Counted from the first letter of the stretch, positions 9,522 through 18,342 are shown. The stretch is DNA of 64,000 bases from Iodobacter violaceini (GCF_011601265.1 NZ_JAAOLX010000008.1:1-64000), one strand, 5' to 3'. Program-made: numbers and translations. Notes: a model not told the origin generated them from the sequence alone.

Positions 9522-9598
9522 GATCGCTGAGTGGCATGCATATTCAAACCACCCTAAGCTACGTAAACTGCCCGGCTTAGTAAAAATAAGGCTTGAAC

Positions 9599-9988
9599 AT
9601 GTCACTCAAAGCGACCTGGTATCAGGACAAGCTAAGGAAAAAAGCCAAACGCGGCTTTCAAGGCTATCCCATCGCAACAGTTACTTTTTATGGGCCTGAC
9701 AATCAGCGGGCCAGCAAAGTTTCTGTGGGCATTCTTCAGGAAGAAGGCGGCAAAGTAACTGCGCTGGAACGCTGGCTGGATGAGGAAGGTGATATTCGCA
9801 AAAATGGAGCCGTTATCGCAGAAGTCCTGGCCTTCATCGCCCGTCACGATGCGTTCTCTGTAATCTCACCCGAGCGCATCTTAGGTTGTCCGCACGAAGA
9901 AGGCAGCGACTACCCCGCTGGCGAAAAATGCCCTGAGTGCGCTTATTGGAAAAACCGGGACCGGTTTACGGGTAAGTTGATTGCTTAA
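9599..9988 (+). CDS. Conserved hypothetical protein with C-terminal Cys-rich motif
   Basis: A 129-residue protein with the start at the ATG of 9599, shortly after AAGG; an in-frame TTG lies two codons earlier. The N-terminus is highly basic (WYQDKLRKKAKRGFQGYP) and the C-terminus carries CPHEE...CPECAYWKNRDR, a possible C-x(n)-C-x2-C zinc-binding site. I recall this as an uncharacterised proteobacterial family with the same beginning and end; its function is unknown. It is followed by a hairpin at 10000-10020. Confidence 0.75.
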   Translation: MSLKATWYQDKLRKKAKRGFQGYPIATVTFYGPDNQRASKVSVGILQEEGGKVTALERWLDEEGDIRKNGAVIAEVLAFIARHDAFSVISPERILGCPHEEGSDYPAGEKCPECAYWKNRDRFTGKLIA

Positions 9989-9999
9989 ACAACATCAAA

Positions 10000-10020
10000 G
10001 GGAACACAAAGCGTGTTCCC
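10000..10020 (+). terminator. Hairpin between convergent genes
   Basis: A perfect 8-base stem (GGGAACAC / GTGTTCCC) with a five-base loop lies 12 bases after the stop at 9988. No strong T-run follows on the plus strand, so termination efficiency is uncertain. It may act on both strands between the converging transcripts. Confidence 0.5.
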
Positions 10021-10095
10021 CTTGGAACATATCACGCTTACAGATTGATAAAAACCATTCAAAAAATATAAACGAAGCCTGTAAAGACTTCTTAA

Positions 10096-10554
10096 TCACA
10101 TAAAATTCAGCCCGCCATGACAACGCTGAACTTGAAAAGTCTCTTGAGAAAAACCACGCTCAGTCATGCACCGATCAAAAAAGAGCCCTTCAGCATATTT
10201 TTTTGAACGTTGATTTAATTGCTCCCGCTCTTCGCCCAGACAATTTTCATAAAGCCTTGATCGAAATGCAATTAATTGAGGGCTTTGATTATCCAGGACC
10301 TTTCCTGAGCGGGAAACAAAAGTCATTTGTTCCTTGCTGTTTATCTCGGCACAAAGTTGTTCCTGTGTTTTTAAAGAATGTTTTTTCTCTTCTTGCACAG
10401 CAAGCTGCAGTGACTCGCTCTGGCATCGCTGCTCTGCTCTTGCTAAAGGCTCACTTGCACGCTCAGATACCCAGCGTGTTTCGTTAACCGTTGTTTGATA
10501 GCTGCAACACCCGGATATAAAAACAATACTTATAAACAATAGATATTTATACAT
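10096..10554 (-). CDS. Hypothetical lipoprotein
   Basis: A 152-residue protein starting MYKYLLFISIVFISGC. The lipobox ISGC places the lipidated cysteine at residue 16. The mature part is charged and rich in Glu, Gln and Arg, with four further cysteines that could form disulfides (EQRCQ, EQLC, YENC, RCMTERGF). The frame extends nine codons upstream of this ATG, but the signal sequence favours the internal start. It lies 43 bases downstream of the kinase-HDOD gene on the same strand and may share its transcript. I do not recognise the family. Confidence 0.7.
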   Translation of the reverse strand: MYKYLLFISIVFISGCCSYQTTVNETRWVSERASEPLARAEQRCQSESLQLAVQEEKKHSLKTQEQLCAEINSKEQMTFVSRSGKVLDNQSPQLIAFRSRLYENCLGEEREQLNQRSKKYAEGLFFDRCMTERGFSQETFQVQRCHGGLNFM

Positions 10555-10597
10555 TTCATTCCATAAAAAAATTCTAATCAAAATTTGATATTACCTG

Positions 10598-12958
10598 TTA
10601 TAAGCCCATCTGCTTTTGCCTGATCGCAAGCAAGGCCTGGTTTCTGAGCGTTTTGAGCAGGTTTAACTCCTTACCCGCTATTTTTAAGTTTCCCGCCTTG
10701 GTTTTGTCGGCATAGAGCAGGCCAATTGTGCGTTTCTCCAGCACGAGAGGAAAAATAATAAAGGTTTGCGATGTCAGCGCACTGCGATACCAGCCCGGAA
10801 TGCGGGTTTTGATTGAATCCACATTGATATCTTCAATAAAAATATCTGCGTTTCTTTCCAGCGCCACCTGAAAAACATCCACTGCCTTATCTAAATCAAT
10901 CTGAAAACGCGGAATAATTTCATTGATATCCGTACCAAAACCAAAGCGCCCCACAATCTGATTTTTTTTAGGATCACGCGTCGCAATCAAAACATGCTCA
11001 AAACCCATACTCCGATACATGGTTTCTAAAATCATTCTGAGTAAATCATTTAATTTAAAACTCGTTACCAGCGTATTTGTAATATCCTGCACCCCCGCCG
11101 ATAAAGATTCCGCCGCGGGCCGTATGGATTCATCCGGCATCAGCGTTTCTGCATTTGAATCAAACTGGCCGGTATGTAATTGCGCTCTTTCTAAAGTATC
11201 TGCCTGCTGCGGCGCATTCATTTTATTAGTCAGCACACCCGTTAATACGCGCAGCTGATTGGCGAAATCACTTTGCTGTGTATCTACCCCCAGTATTCCT
11301 AAATACCCAAGATAAGCCGATGCCGAATCCTTCAGTAAATCGCCCAGTTCACGCGCACTCCAGGCATAGGCGGGCCTGATCCTTTTTTCAACTTCTTGCA
11401 GGCCGCGCTCTGCGGCAGAAGGGGGTAAATGAATTAAAGGCACAAGTGCCGCGCCAACATTGGCAAATAAGCGCAGCCGGTCGGTTTGATTTTGCGGTGG
11501 CTTTACCGGCCCGTCCGGCAGATGACGCATACTGACCAGCATACGTTCAGGAAAATTCCAGCTTTGTGCCACGCCCATGCCCAGCTCTCTGAAACTTAAA
11601 CCCAGCACCTGCACCGAAGCGTTTTCTTCATTGCCACCTGCCTGCACACGTTTATTAATTTCAATATTTTCTTCGTGAAAATAATAAACCGTCAGCAGCT
11701 TACCCAGCGCCGTAAACATGCCGCAAATAAGGGCTTCTTCCACATCGCGCGCGCCGCTTTTTTTACCCAGCTCCCGCGATAACACGCCGCCAAAAAAAGC
11801 GCTCAGCACCGCATCCTTCAGCGTAATGGCCTGTGCCTTATTGTGCATATGCTCAAACAGCAGCAGCGTAATCGCTAAATTACGAATGGCATCAAAGCCC
11901 AGAATTACAATCGCCCTGGAAATAGTGCTGATGGTGCCGCCAAAATGCCCAAAGCTGGCAGAGTTCACAATCCTGAGCAATTTATTGGTCAGCGAAAAGT
12001 CCTGCAAAATCACTTCAGATAAAACCTGTAAGCGCTCTGCATCGCCCTCGTTAATTTTATTGATGGCCGTTACGGCTTGCGATAAGGCAGGGAAATCAGC
12101 GGTGTGGCGCATACGCCTGAGCAGAAAATCCAGCGTGCTGTTGCCACTGCCCTCGCCGCCTTCCTGCTGATTTTGCCCGCCCTGCCATTCACGCAGCGCC
12201 AGCAGCATCTCCCTAGCATCGTGATAGCGCTCTTGCGGATTTTTAAACAGGGCCACCATCACCAGGTGATCCAGCTTTTCATCCACGCTGTCTTTCAGGC
12301 TGGATGGCGGCACAAACGGCTCGTTGGCCACGCGGTGCAAAATGGTATAAACCGATTCCCCTTCGGCGGCCGGTCTGCCCGTCAGCATCTGGTACAGCGT
12401 CATCCCCACCGCAAACACATCGGCTTCGGCATCCACCGGCAAATTCTGCATCATCTCCGGCGCCATATAGCCCGCAGTACCAATCATCTCGCCCGGCTCT
12501 TTATTACCACGCCTGGCGGCAATCCCAAAATCCATCAGTCTTGGGCGGTTCAGCTCGTCGAGCATTACATTGTGCGGCTTGATATCACGGTGAATCAGCC
12601 CTTCGGCATGGGCATAGGCCAGGCCTTCCAGCACACCACAGATAATTTCCACAGCCCGCACAGGCTGCATAGCCCCCTCTTCAGCCAGAAGCTGAGCCAG
12701 TGTCCGGCCATTAACATACTCAAACACCAGACAGGGATGACCATTACTAATCAGGGTATCGTAAAGCGCAACAATATTGGGGTGCTGCAAGCGGCTGACT
12801 ATTTTAGCTTCATCAATACTTTTAGCAGAATGGCTGTGCAACACTTTAATCGCAACCAGTCTGTCCAACTGCGTATCATTCGCAAGAAACACCAAGCCCT
12901 GCGCACCTTGCCCCAGCTCTTTAACGACTTTAAACCGGCCCCCTCCAAATTCTTTCAT
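10598..12958 (-). CDS. Serine/threonine protein kinase with HDOD and GAF-like domains
   Basis: A 786-residue multidomain cytosolic signalling protein. Residues 9-260 form a Hanks-type kinase: glycine loop GQGAQG, ATP lysine K38 in VAIKVL, catalytic HRDIKPHN (D125), DFG (D143) and the TAGYMAPE activation segment. Residues about 275-490 are an HDOD domain (RRMRHTADFPALSQAV..., VNSASFG.), the catalytically inactive HD-like module common in chemotaxis and c-di-GMP signalling. Residues about 625-786 look like a GAF domain (LRMILETMYRSMGFEHVLIA). No transmembrane segment is seen, unlike many PknB-like kinases. Its substrates are unknown. Confidence 0.9.
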   Translation of the reverse strand: MKEFGGGRFKVVKELGQGAQGLVFLANDTQLDRLVAIKVLHSHSAKSIDEAKIVSRLQHPNIVALYDTLISNGHPCLVFEYVNGRTLAQLLAEEGAMQPVRAVEIICGVLEGLAYAHAEGLIHRDIKPHNVMLDELNRPRLMDFGIAARRGNKEPGEMIGTAGYMAPEMMQNLPVDAEADVFAVGMTLYQMLTGRPAAEGESVYTILHRVANEPFVPPSSLKDSVDEKLDHLVMVALFKNPQERYHDAREMLLALREWQGGQNQQEGGEGSGNSTLDFLLRRMRHTADFPALSQAVTAINKINEGDAERLQVLSEVILQDFSLTNKLLRIVNSASFGHFGGTISTISRAIVILGFDAIRNLAITLLLFEHMHNKAQAITLKDAVLSAFFGGVLSRELGKKSGARDVEEALICGMFTALGKLLTVYYFHEENIEINKRVQAGGNEENASVQVLGLSFRELGMGVAQSWNFPERMLVSMRHLPDGPVKPPQNQTDRLRLFANVGAALVPLIHLPPSAAERGLQEVEKRIRPAYAWSARELGDLLKDSASAYLGYLGILGVDTQQSDFANQLRVLTGVLTNKMNAPQQADTLERAQLHTGQFDSNAETLMPDESIRPAAESLSAGVQDITNTLVTSFKLNDLLRMILETMYRSMGFEHVLIATRDPKKNQIVGRFGFGTDINEIIPRFQIDLDKAVDVFQVALERNADIFIEDINVDSIKTRIPGWYRSALTSQTFIIFPLVLEKRTIGLLYADKTKAGNLKIAGKELNLLKTLRNQALLAIRQKQMGL

Positions 12959-13019
12959 AACGACGCTTTCCTTTTTCTTCTTAGCAATATAGCCTTAGCG
13001 CGCTTAAATCTGGAGCCTA

Positions 13020-13595
13020 TTGTCTGTGTCTACGCTAGAAATCATTGGTTTTATCGCCTCTTTGCTTGGAATCTGGCTGGCAACACGCAGCCATGTGCTG
13101 ACCTGGCCCCTGCAGCTGATCGCCAGCTTACTGTATGTATGGCTATTTTTTGATGCCAGGCTTTTTGGCGAAAGCCTGCTGCAATTTATATATGCCGCAC
13201 TGGCAATTTATGGCTGGTGGATGTGGAAACGCAGCGCAGCGGATCACTCCCTGCCCATCAGCAAACTGAGCCGCCGCGAATGGCTGCTGATCAATGGTGG
13301 CGGCTTGCTGCTCACGCTTTTGGTGGCCCGTTTTCAAGTGCAGTTCTTACCTACCGACTTGCCCCTGCTTGATTCGGGTATCTTTGTGTTTGGCCTGATT
13401 GCCCAGTGGATGCAGGCGCGCAAGAAAATCGAAAACTGGCCGTATTGGATAGCTCTTGATCTGATTGCATCGGGTGTTTACGCCTATAAAGGACTGCACC
13501 TCACCGCCGTGCTTTATGTAATTCTGACCGCTCTGGCTGTCTCTGGCTGGATAAGCTGGCGCAAAGAAATCAGGCAAGCGGCAGCCAGCATATGA
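13020..13595 (+). CDS. pnuC: PnuC-family nicotinamide riboside transporter
   Basis: A 191-residue inner-membrane protein with about seven hydrophobic helices. PnuC facilitators import nicotinamide riboside (NR), and uptake is driven by phosphorylation inside the cell. The motifs WPLQLIASLLYVWLFFDARLFGES and IYGWWMWKR, and the later LIASGVYAYKGLHLTAVLYVILTALAVSGW, are typical. The start is TTG at 13020 or GTG at 13026, both near a GGAG. Its stop overlaps the start of the next gene, an NR kinase-like protein, by four bases, which strongly supports an NR salvage pair. Confidence 0.9.
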   Translation: MSVSTLEIIGFIASLLGIWLATRSHVLTWPLQLIASLLYVWLFFDARLFGESLLQFIYAALAIYGWWMWKRSAADHSLPISKLSRREWLLINGGGLLLTLLVARFQVQFLPTDLPLLDSGIFVFGLIAQWMQARKKIENWPYWIALDLIASGVYAYKGLHLTAVLYVILTALAVSGWISWRKEIRQAAASI

Positions 13596-14101
13596 GAATC
13601 GCCATTGTCGGCCCGGAATCCAGCGGCAAATCCACACTCGCACAAGATCTGTCCACGGCGCTCAGTGCGCCGTGGGTGGCCGAATACGTGCGCGAGTACT
13701 TTGCCCAAAAAGGCAGCAATGATTATCAGCTCAGCGACATCATCGCCATTGCCCGGGGCCAGCTTGCCGCCGAAGCCCCCAGTGATGCCCCGCTATTGGT
13801 CTGCGATACTACGGCACTGGTGTGTAAAATATGGGCAGAGGTGCGCTATGGCCACTGCCCTGACGCACTCACCGCGCTCTATCGTCCGCATGACTACGCA
13901 CTCCACCTGCTCACCCGCCCGGATATTCCATGGGAGCCAGACCCCCTGCGCGAAAACCCCAACGACAGAGATGATCTGTTTGATCTTTACGAAGCAGATT
14001 TAAAAGCCAGCGGCGCAAATTATGTGGTGGTGGCGGGTACAAGAGCAGTGCGGCTGGAGATGGCGCTGGAAGCGATCAGAGTACTTAAAAAAACGGATTA
14101 G
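13592..14101 (+). CDS. NadR-like ribosylnicotinamide kinase (AAA_28 ATPase)
   Basis: A 169-residue P-loop protein with the Walker A motif GPESSGKST (residues 7-15). Its overall pattern (WVAEYVREYF, VCDTTALVCKIWAEVRYG, LLTRPDIPWEPDPLRENPNDR) matches the NR kinase domain of NadR. It would phosphorylate imported NR to NMN and so trap it for NAD synthesis. It lacks the NadR DNA-binding and NMN adenylyltransferase domains, so it is a stand-alone kinase. It is translationally coupled to pnuC. Confidence 0.88.
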   Translation: MRIAIVGPESSGKSTLAQDLSTALSAPWVAEYVREYFAQKGSNDYQLSDIIAIARGQLAAEAPSDAPLLVCDTTALVCKIWAEVRYGHCPDALTALYRPHDYALHLLTRPDIPWEPDPLRENPNDRDDLFDLYEADLKASGANYVVVAGTRAVRLEMALEAIRVLKKTD

Positions 14102-14174
14102 ATACCCAATAATCCCCCCCTGACAAGCACCAGCCCTTACAACACGGCCACCAGCTGCAAGCAAAATGCTAATA

Positions 14175-14207
14175 TGCGCGCCTTAATTTTTTTAATTAAG
14201 GCGCGCA
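14175..14207. promoter_or_regulatory. Perfect 14-bp inverted repeat abutting the lysE-like start codon
   Basis: Arms TGCGCGCCTTAATT (14175-14188) and AATTAAGGCGCGCA (14194-14207) are perfectly complementary around a TTTTT loop. The right arm contains the only Shine-Dalgarno-like AAGG (14198-14201) for the gene starting at 14209. In RNA this would be a very stable hairpin hiding the ribosome site; in DNA it could be an operator. Confidence 0.6.
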
Positions 14208-14208
14208 G

Positions 14209-14841
14209 ATGTTTGGCATTCACGACCTGGGCCTGTTTATTGTTTCCGGCCTTTTACTGAATATGGCTCCGGGGCCGGATTCTCTATTGATTGTTTCACG
14301 CAGCGCAGCGCAGGGCTGGCGATCTGGCTCGGCCGCGGCACTGGGAATAGGCAGCGGCACTTTGGTGCATATTTTTGCTGCAGCGCTGGGCTTGTCTGCG
14401 CTATTAGCCACATCAGCGATGGCATTTACAATTGTGAAATACATCGGTGCTGCCTATTTAATCTATATGGGTGGCAAACTTTTATTAAACAGGTCAGCTA
14501 CGCCAGTGATCAGTCAGCCAGTAGAAGCACTGGCTTACCGGGCGGTTTTCCTACAAGGTTTTTTCTGTAATTTACTCAACCCCAAAGTAGCCATATTTTT
14601 CCTGGCCTTTGTGCCGCAATTTATTTCTGATCATTCCCCTTCCAAAGCTCTTGCATTTATCTTACTTGGCTGCATATTCAATGCCAATGGCATGTTGTGG
14701 TGTCACTTTTTAGCCATCACATCGGCCAAAATCAGCCAGCGCATTCGAATCAGCCATACTTTTGCTTGTTGGACAGACCGAGCCATCGGGGCGATTTTTA
14801 TTACTTTCGGAATCAGACTCGCCTTATTCAGCCGCAATTAA
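14209..14841 (+). CDS. LysE/RhtB family amino acid exporter
   Basis: A 210-residue inner-membrane protein with the family's six-helix layout. The diagnostic N-terminal stretch is NMAPGPDSLLIVSRSAAQGWRSG, followed by the glycine-rich helix AAALGIGSGTLVHIFAA and, mid-protein, GFFCNLLNPKVAIFFLAFVPQF. Members export amino acids such as lysine, threonine or homoserine lactones; the substrate is not predictable here. The start codon directly follows a long perfect inverted repeat. Confidence 0.92.
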   Translation: MFGIHDLGLFIVSGLLLNMAPGPDSLLIVSRSAAQGWRSGSAAALGIGSGTLVHIFAAALGLSALLATSAMAFTIVKYIGAAYLIYMGGKLLLNRSATPVISQPVEALAYRAVFLQGFFCNLLNPKVAIFFLAFVPQFISDHSPSKALAFILLGCIFNANGMLWCHFLAITSAKISQRIRISHTFACWTDRAIGAIFITFGIRLALFSRN

Positions 14842-14872
14842 AACCAGCCACTTAAACATAATGGAGATAGGA

Positions 14873-15529
14873 ATGGACCTTTGGGCCCTCTGGACGAATT
14901 TACTTGCAGAAAATATCAGCATGCTGACATCCCCCCTGGGCATTTCTGAAGCACTCTCCATTATGCTGATGACGTTCTGCGTGCGTGCCGCCCTGATGCC
15001 GCTGTCGCTCGCCTCGGCGCATCAAATGCATAAAAACAAGCTGGCTATGGCTAAGCTCAAACCCATGCAGGCCAGGCTAAGTGAGCAGCATAAGAGCAAT
15101 CCAGGCGAGCTCATAAAGCAAACCATGGCGCTATATCGTGAACATGGCATTTCATTTTTTACTAAGGCAATGCTCGGCAATATGGCCTCGCGCAGTGCAT
15201 TTGGCATGGGGTTTTTCCATGCTTTAAGCGGCACGGGCTTTACATCAAAGTTTCTATGGCTCGCCAGCTTAGCCAAGCCTGATTTTGTGTTAAATATTTT
15301 AGTGGGTGTACTGATGTTTTTCGGCCTGATCCTTATGCCCGGCGCAGCCAGTGATACCAGCAGCATGCTCGTTATGATGATTCCGGTGATTGTTTCCATC
15401 ATCGCGCTCAGTACCCTGCCTGCAGCTATTGGCGTTTACTGGGCCAGCTCGAATATGGCGACCATTGTGCAGGCATTATTGCTAAAAGGCATGATCAGGC
15501 GGGCAGAGCAACGCGCCTTGCCTGTTTAA
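14873..15529 (+). CDS. Small YidC/Oxa1-family membrane insertase paralogue
   Basis: A 218-residue membrane protein starting at the ATG of 14873, seven bases after GGAG. The core matches YidC/Oxa1: the first conserved helix carries an arginine (LMTFCVRAALMPLSL), then a cytoplasmic hairpin (MHKNKLAMAKLKPMQARL...LIKQTMALYREHGI), then further helices. The large periplasmic P1 domain of the housekeeping gammaproteobacterial and betaproteobacterial YidC is missing, so this is a short second copy. Housekeeping yidC sits near rnpA/oriC, which is not the context here. The client proteins are unknown. Confidence 0.8.
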   Translation: MDLWALWTNLLAENISMLTSPLGISEALSIMLMTFCVRAALMPLSLASAHQMHKNKLAMAKLKPMQARLSEQHKSNPGELIKQTMALYREHGISFFTKAMLGNMASRSAFGMGFFHALSGTGFTSKFLWLASLAKPDFVLNILVGVLMFFGLILMPGAASDTSSMLVMMIPVIVSIIALSTLPAAIGVYWASSNMATIVQALLLKGMIRRAEQRALPV

Positions 15530-15557
15530 TCTATTCACGCCTGTTTGTTTTGTGCAT

Positions 15558-15584
15558 AAAAAAACCAGCTTACGCTGGTTTTTT
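15558..15584. terminator. Bidirectional intrinsic terminator
   Basis: Stem AAAAAACCAGC / GCTGGTTTTTT around a TTAC loop lies between the convergent genes ending at 15529 (plus) and 15601 (minus). A- and T-tracts on both sides let it work in either direction. Confidence 0.9.
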
Positions 15585-15600
15585 GTAAGGCAATTAAGTA

Positions 15601-16008
15601 TCAGGCAATGGCCTGAATGGATGTACTTGGCTTTGCAGGCTCCTGCGGCTCTGGTTTCGGCGCTGATTCTATTGACTGCTGCTGTTTATATTCAAACAAA
15701 GCACGTGCAGTTTGCCGGTTTTGTACCGTTTTCAAAGCATCCGCCACTTGCCCGGCATTTGCACCACCAGACTGATCGGCCGATGAATCCGTGCTGTAGC
15801 GCTCGTTTGCATTATTTGTACTGCGTGTATAAGTGTCATAAAGCTGCTGTGCCTGTTTAGAGATATACACCTGCTCAGCAACGGGCTTGATCTTGTCGCG
15901 TGTTTCCTGCGGCTGCACTCTGAGCGGCTCAGCAGCGACGCTGCCCTGAGAAACCGGCTGAACCGATGAAGAATAATTTGTTGTGACCGATGAGGAAATG
16001 GTAGTCAT
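15601..16008 (-). CDS. Hypothetical hydrophilic protein
   Basis: A 135-residue soluble protein, rich in Ser, Thr, Gln and Ala, with no signal peptide or membrane segment. The middle (PVAEQVYISKQAQQLYDTYTR) resembles short motifs seen in flagellum-associated or secretion-associated low-complexity proteins, but the match is too weak to name. The C-terminus is proline-rich. The start is uncertain (ATG at 16008 or 16020; neither has a good Shine-Dalgarno). It ends at a good shared terminator, which supports expression. Confidence 0.55.
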   Translation of the reverse strand: MTTISSSVTTNYSSSVQPVSQGSVAAEPLRVQPQETRDKIKPVAEQVYISKQAQQLYDTYTRSTNNANERYSTDSSADQSGGANAGQVADALKTVQNRQTARALFEYKQQQSIESAPKPEPQEPAKPSTSIQAIA

Positions 16009-16300
16009 TGCTGCGCCCATTCAATACAAATCAATAGCTTAAGCATACACCTGCTTAATAAAAGTAACAGTAAAATATGACCGGCTTTAATCCGATGCAG
16101 GTTCAACAAAGTTGCAGCATACCGCCAGGCTAAAACCTGAAGGCTTAATAAGCAGCCTTTGTATTTATCCTGAACCAGCCAACACAAAAGCCACGATGCC
16201 CATCGATAACTCGGCAAAAATCTTACACCTCTGTTAATATTCGGCCCCGCCACACTGAAATGTTTCAACTTGTTATCTTGCACTCTGGAATCAAAGTCTT

Positions 16301-18229
16301 ATGCCCAACGCCGTACCGCTTTCTGAACAACTTCAAGATTATTTCGGTTTTAGCCAGTTTCGCAATGGTCAACGTGAAGTCGTTGAAGCACTGACAGACG
16401 GACATTCGGCAATGGCGATTTTTCCTACCGGATCGGGGAAATCGTTGTGTTACCAGCTTGCAGCCTTACAGATGCCCCATCTTACCCTGGTGATCTCCCC
16501 CCTCTTGGCCCTGATCCGCGATCAGCTGGCATTTTTGCAAGGCAAGGGCATCGTATCGGCTGCTATTGATTCCAGCCAAAGCCGCGAAGAAACACAGCAA
16601 GTCATGAAAGATGCGCAGGAAGGCAAACTAAAGATTTTAATGGTGTCCGTTGAGCGTTTAAAAAATGAGCGGTTCCGGCGTTTCATCGCCCAAATCCCTG
16701 TATCACTGATGGTGATCGACGAGGCACACTGTATTTCCGAATGGGGCCATAACTTTCGCCCGGATTACTTAAAACTACCCGATTACAAGCGCGAATTAAA
16801 AATCCCGCAGGCATTGTTGCTCACGGCCACAGCCACACCGGCGGTGATTAAAGACATGGCCGCCAAATTTGCCATCAGCGACCAGCACGTCACTGTTACT
16901 GGCTTTTATCGCGCCAATTTACACCTGCATATCCGCCCCACCGAAAGCGCTCATAAAGACGCCACGCTGATCCATGTGCTGGGCAAAACGCCCAACGCCC
17001 CCTGTGTGGTGTATGTAACGCAGCAAAACACGGCCGAAGTTGTGGCCGCCATGCTGCAAAATAAAGGATATAAAGCCACGGCCTATCATGCCGGGCTGGA
17101 TAATGTGGTTCGCCAGCAAATTCAGGATGACTTTATGCGGGGCGGGTCACAAGTGATTGTGGCCACCATTGCCTTTGGCATGGGCATTGATAAAAGCGAT
17201 ATCCGCCAGGTAATACATTACGACCTGCCTAAATCAGTAGAAAACTACAGCCAGGAAATTGGCCGCGCCGGGCGGGATGGCGAAAAATCACTTTGCACCC
17301 TGCTGGGCAGCCAGGATGGATTAAATCTGCTGCAAAACTTTGTATATGGCGATACACCAGAGCAGGCATCCATTGCCAGAGTTTTACAAAATATCGCTGA
17401 AAACACAGACAGCAGCCAATGGGAAATGACGCTTTACGATTTATCTTCGCAAAGCAATATTCGCCAGCTGCCTTTAAAAACCCTGCTGGTCTATTTAAAT
17501 ATGCTGGGCATCATTCAGCCGCTTTACAGCTATTACAGTGAATACCGCTTTGTACTGCAAATGAGTGAAGCCGATTTACTGGGCAGTTTTAAAGAAGAGC
17601 GCCGCGAATTTATTGCCTCTTTGCTCAGGCACTCAAGGTTGGCACGCACATGGTACAGCTTTGATTTTGACTCTTTCCTTGCAGAGTTTCCTGATCAGCG
17701 CCAGCGTGCCGTTACCGCACTGGAATACCTTGATGAAAGCGGCTATCTGCGCCTTGAAACCAAGCAAATGACTGATGTTTATCAGGTGCTCGCCGCCATT
17801 GATACTGAGCGCTTATCTGCACAGCTTTATCGCCAGTTTAGTGACAAGGAACAAAAAGAGATTGGCCGGCTAACACAGATGCTGTCTCTTTTTGAAAGCA
17901 CAGAATGCCTTAGCCACTCGCTTGCAGTCTATTTTGGCGACGAAAACGCGCCAGCTACCTGTGGCCATTGCAGCGTATGCCATGGCAAACCTGCCACTCT
18001 CCCGGCGCCGCCAGCACTGGTACCAGTTAATGATTTAGATCTGGAAGCCATGTGTGCTGATCTGCAAAATAAAGCGGGCAAACCACTGAGCGCGCATATC
18101 TTAAGCTGCTTTCTCTGCGGTATAACGCTGCCCATTCTGACCAAATACCGTGCCAGCAAGATGGCTTACTTTGGCAAGCTGGCAGATTATCCTTTTGCCG
18201 AAGTCAGGGCGGCGTTTGCTGCTGTTTGA
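16301..18229 (+). CDS. recQ: RecQ-family ATP-dependent DNA helicase
   Basis: A 642-residue 3'-5' DNA helicase. The N-terminal RecA-like domain has FPTGSGKS (K47) and the DEAH box D140-EAH with the RecQ signature CISEWGHNFRPDY. The second domain carries ATIAFGMGIDKSDIRQVIHYDLPKS and the QEIGRAGRDG arginine-finger motif. A zinc-binding region follows late in the protein (ECLSHSLAVYFG...CGHCSVC). The C-terminus does not obviously contain an HRDC domain, and the zinc region sits further from the helicase core than in E. coli RecQ, so this may be a RecQ-like paralogue rather than the canonical repair RecQ. Confidence 0.88.
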   Translation: MPNAVPLSEQLQDYFGFSQFRNGQREVVEALTDGHSAMAIFPTGSGKSLCYQLAALQMPHLTLVISPLLALIRDQLAFLQGKGIVSAAIDSSQSREETQQVMKDAQEGKLKILMVSVERLKNERFRRFIAQIPVSLMVIDEAHCISEWGHNFRPDYLKLPDYKRELKIPQALLLTATATPAVIKDMAAKFAISDQHVTVTGFYRANLHLHIRPTESAHKDATLIHVLGKTPNAPCVVYVTQQNTAEVVAAMLQNKGYKATAYHAGLDNVVRQQIQDDFMRGGSQVIVATIAFGMGIDKSDIRQVIHYDLPKSVENYSQEIGRAGRDGEKSLCTLLGSQDGLNLLQNFVYGDTPEQASIARVLQNIAENTDSSQWEMTLYDLSSQSNIRQLPLKTLLVYLNMLGIIQPLYSYYSEYRFVLQMSEADLLGSFKEERREFIASLLRHSRLARTWYSFDFDSFLAEFPDQRQRAVTALEYLDESGYLRLETKQMTDVYQVLAAIDTERLSAQLYRQFSDKEQKEIGRLTQMLSLFESTECLSHSLAVYFGDENAPATCGHCSVCHGKPATLPAPPALVPVNDLDLEAMCADLQNKAGKPLSAHILSCFLCGITLPILTKYRASKMAYFGKLADYPFAEVRAAFAAV

Positions 18230-18342
18230 TTGTATTTAAGCAGCCGTAAGCTGTGCAGGCCTGCGGCTAAAACATCGCAAAGCCTGCTCGCAAGCACGCT
18301 TTTTACGGCGTAGAATGCGGCCTTTTTGCCGAGACCCCGCCC

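Noticed and set aside
12104-13153. A 349-codon open frame on the plus strand across the kinase gene.
   Set aside because: It lies antisense to the kinase domain, which has complete motifs. The translation is a histidine-rich shadow with no family features.
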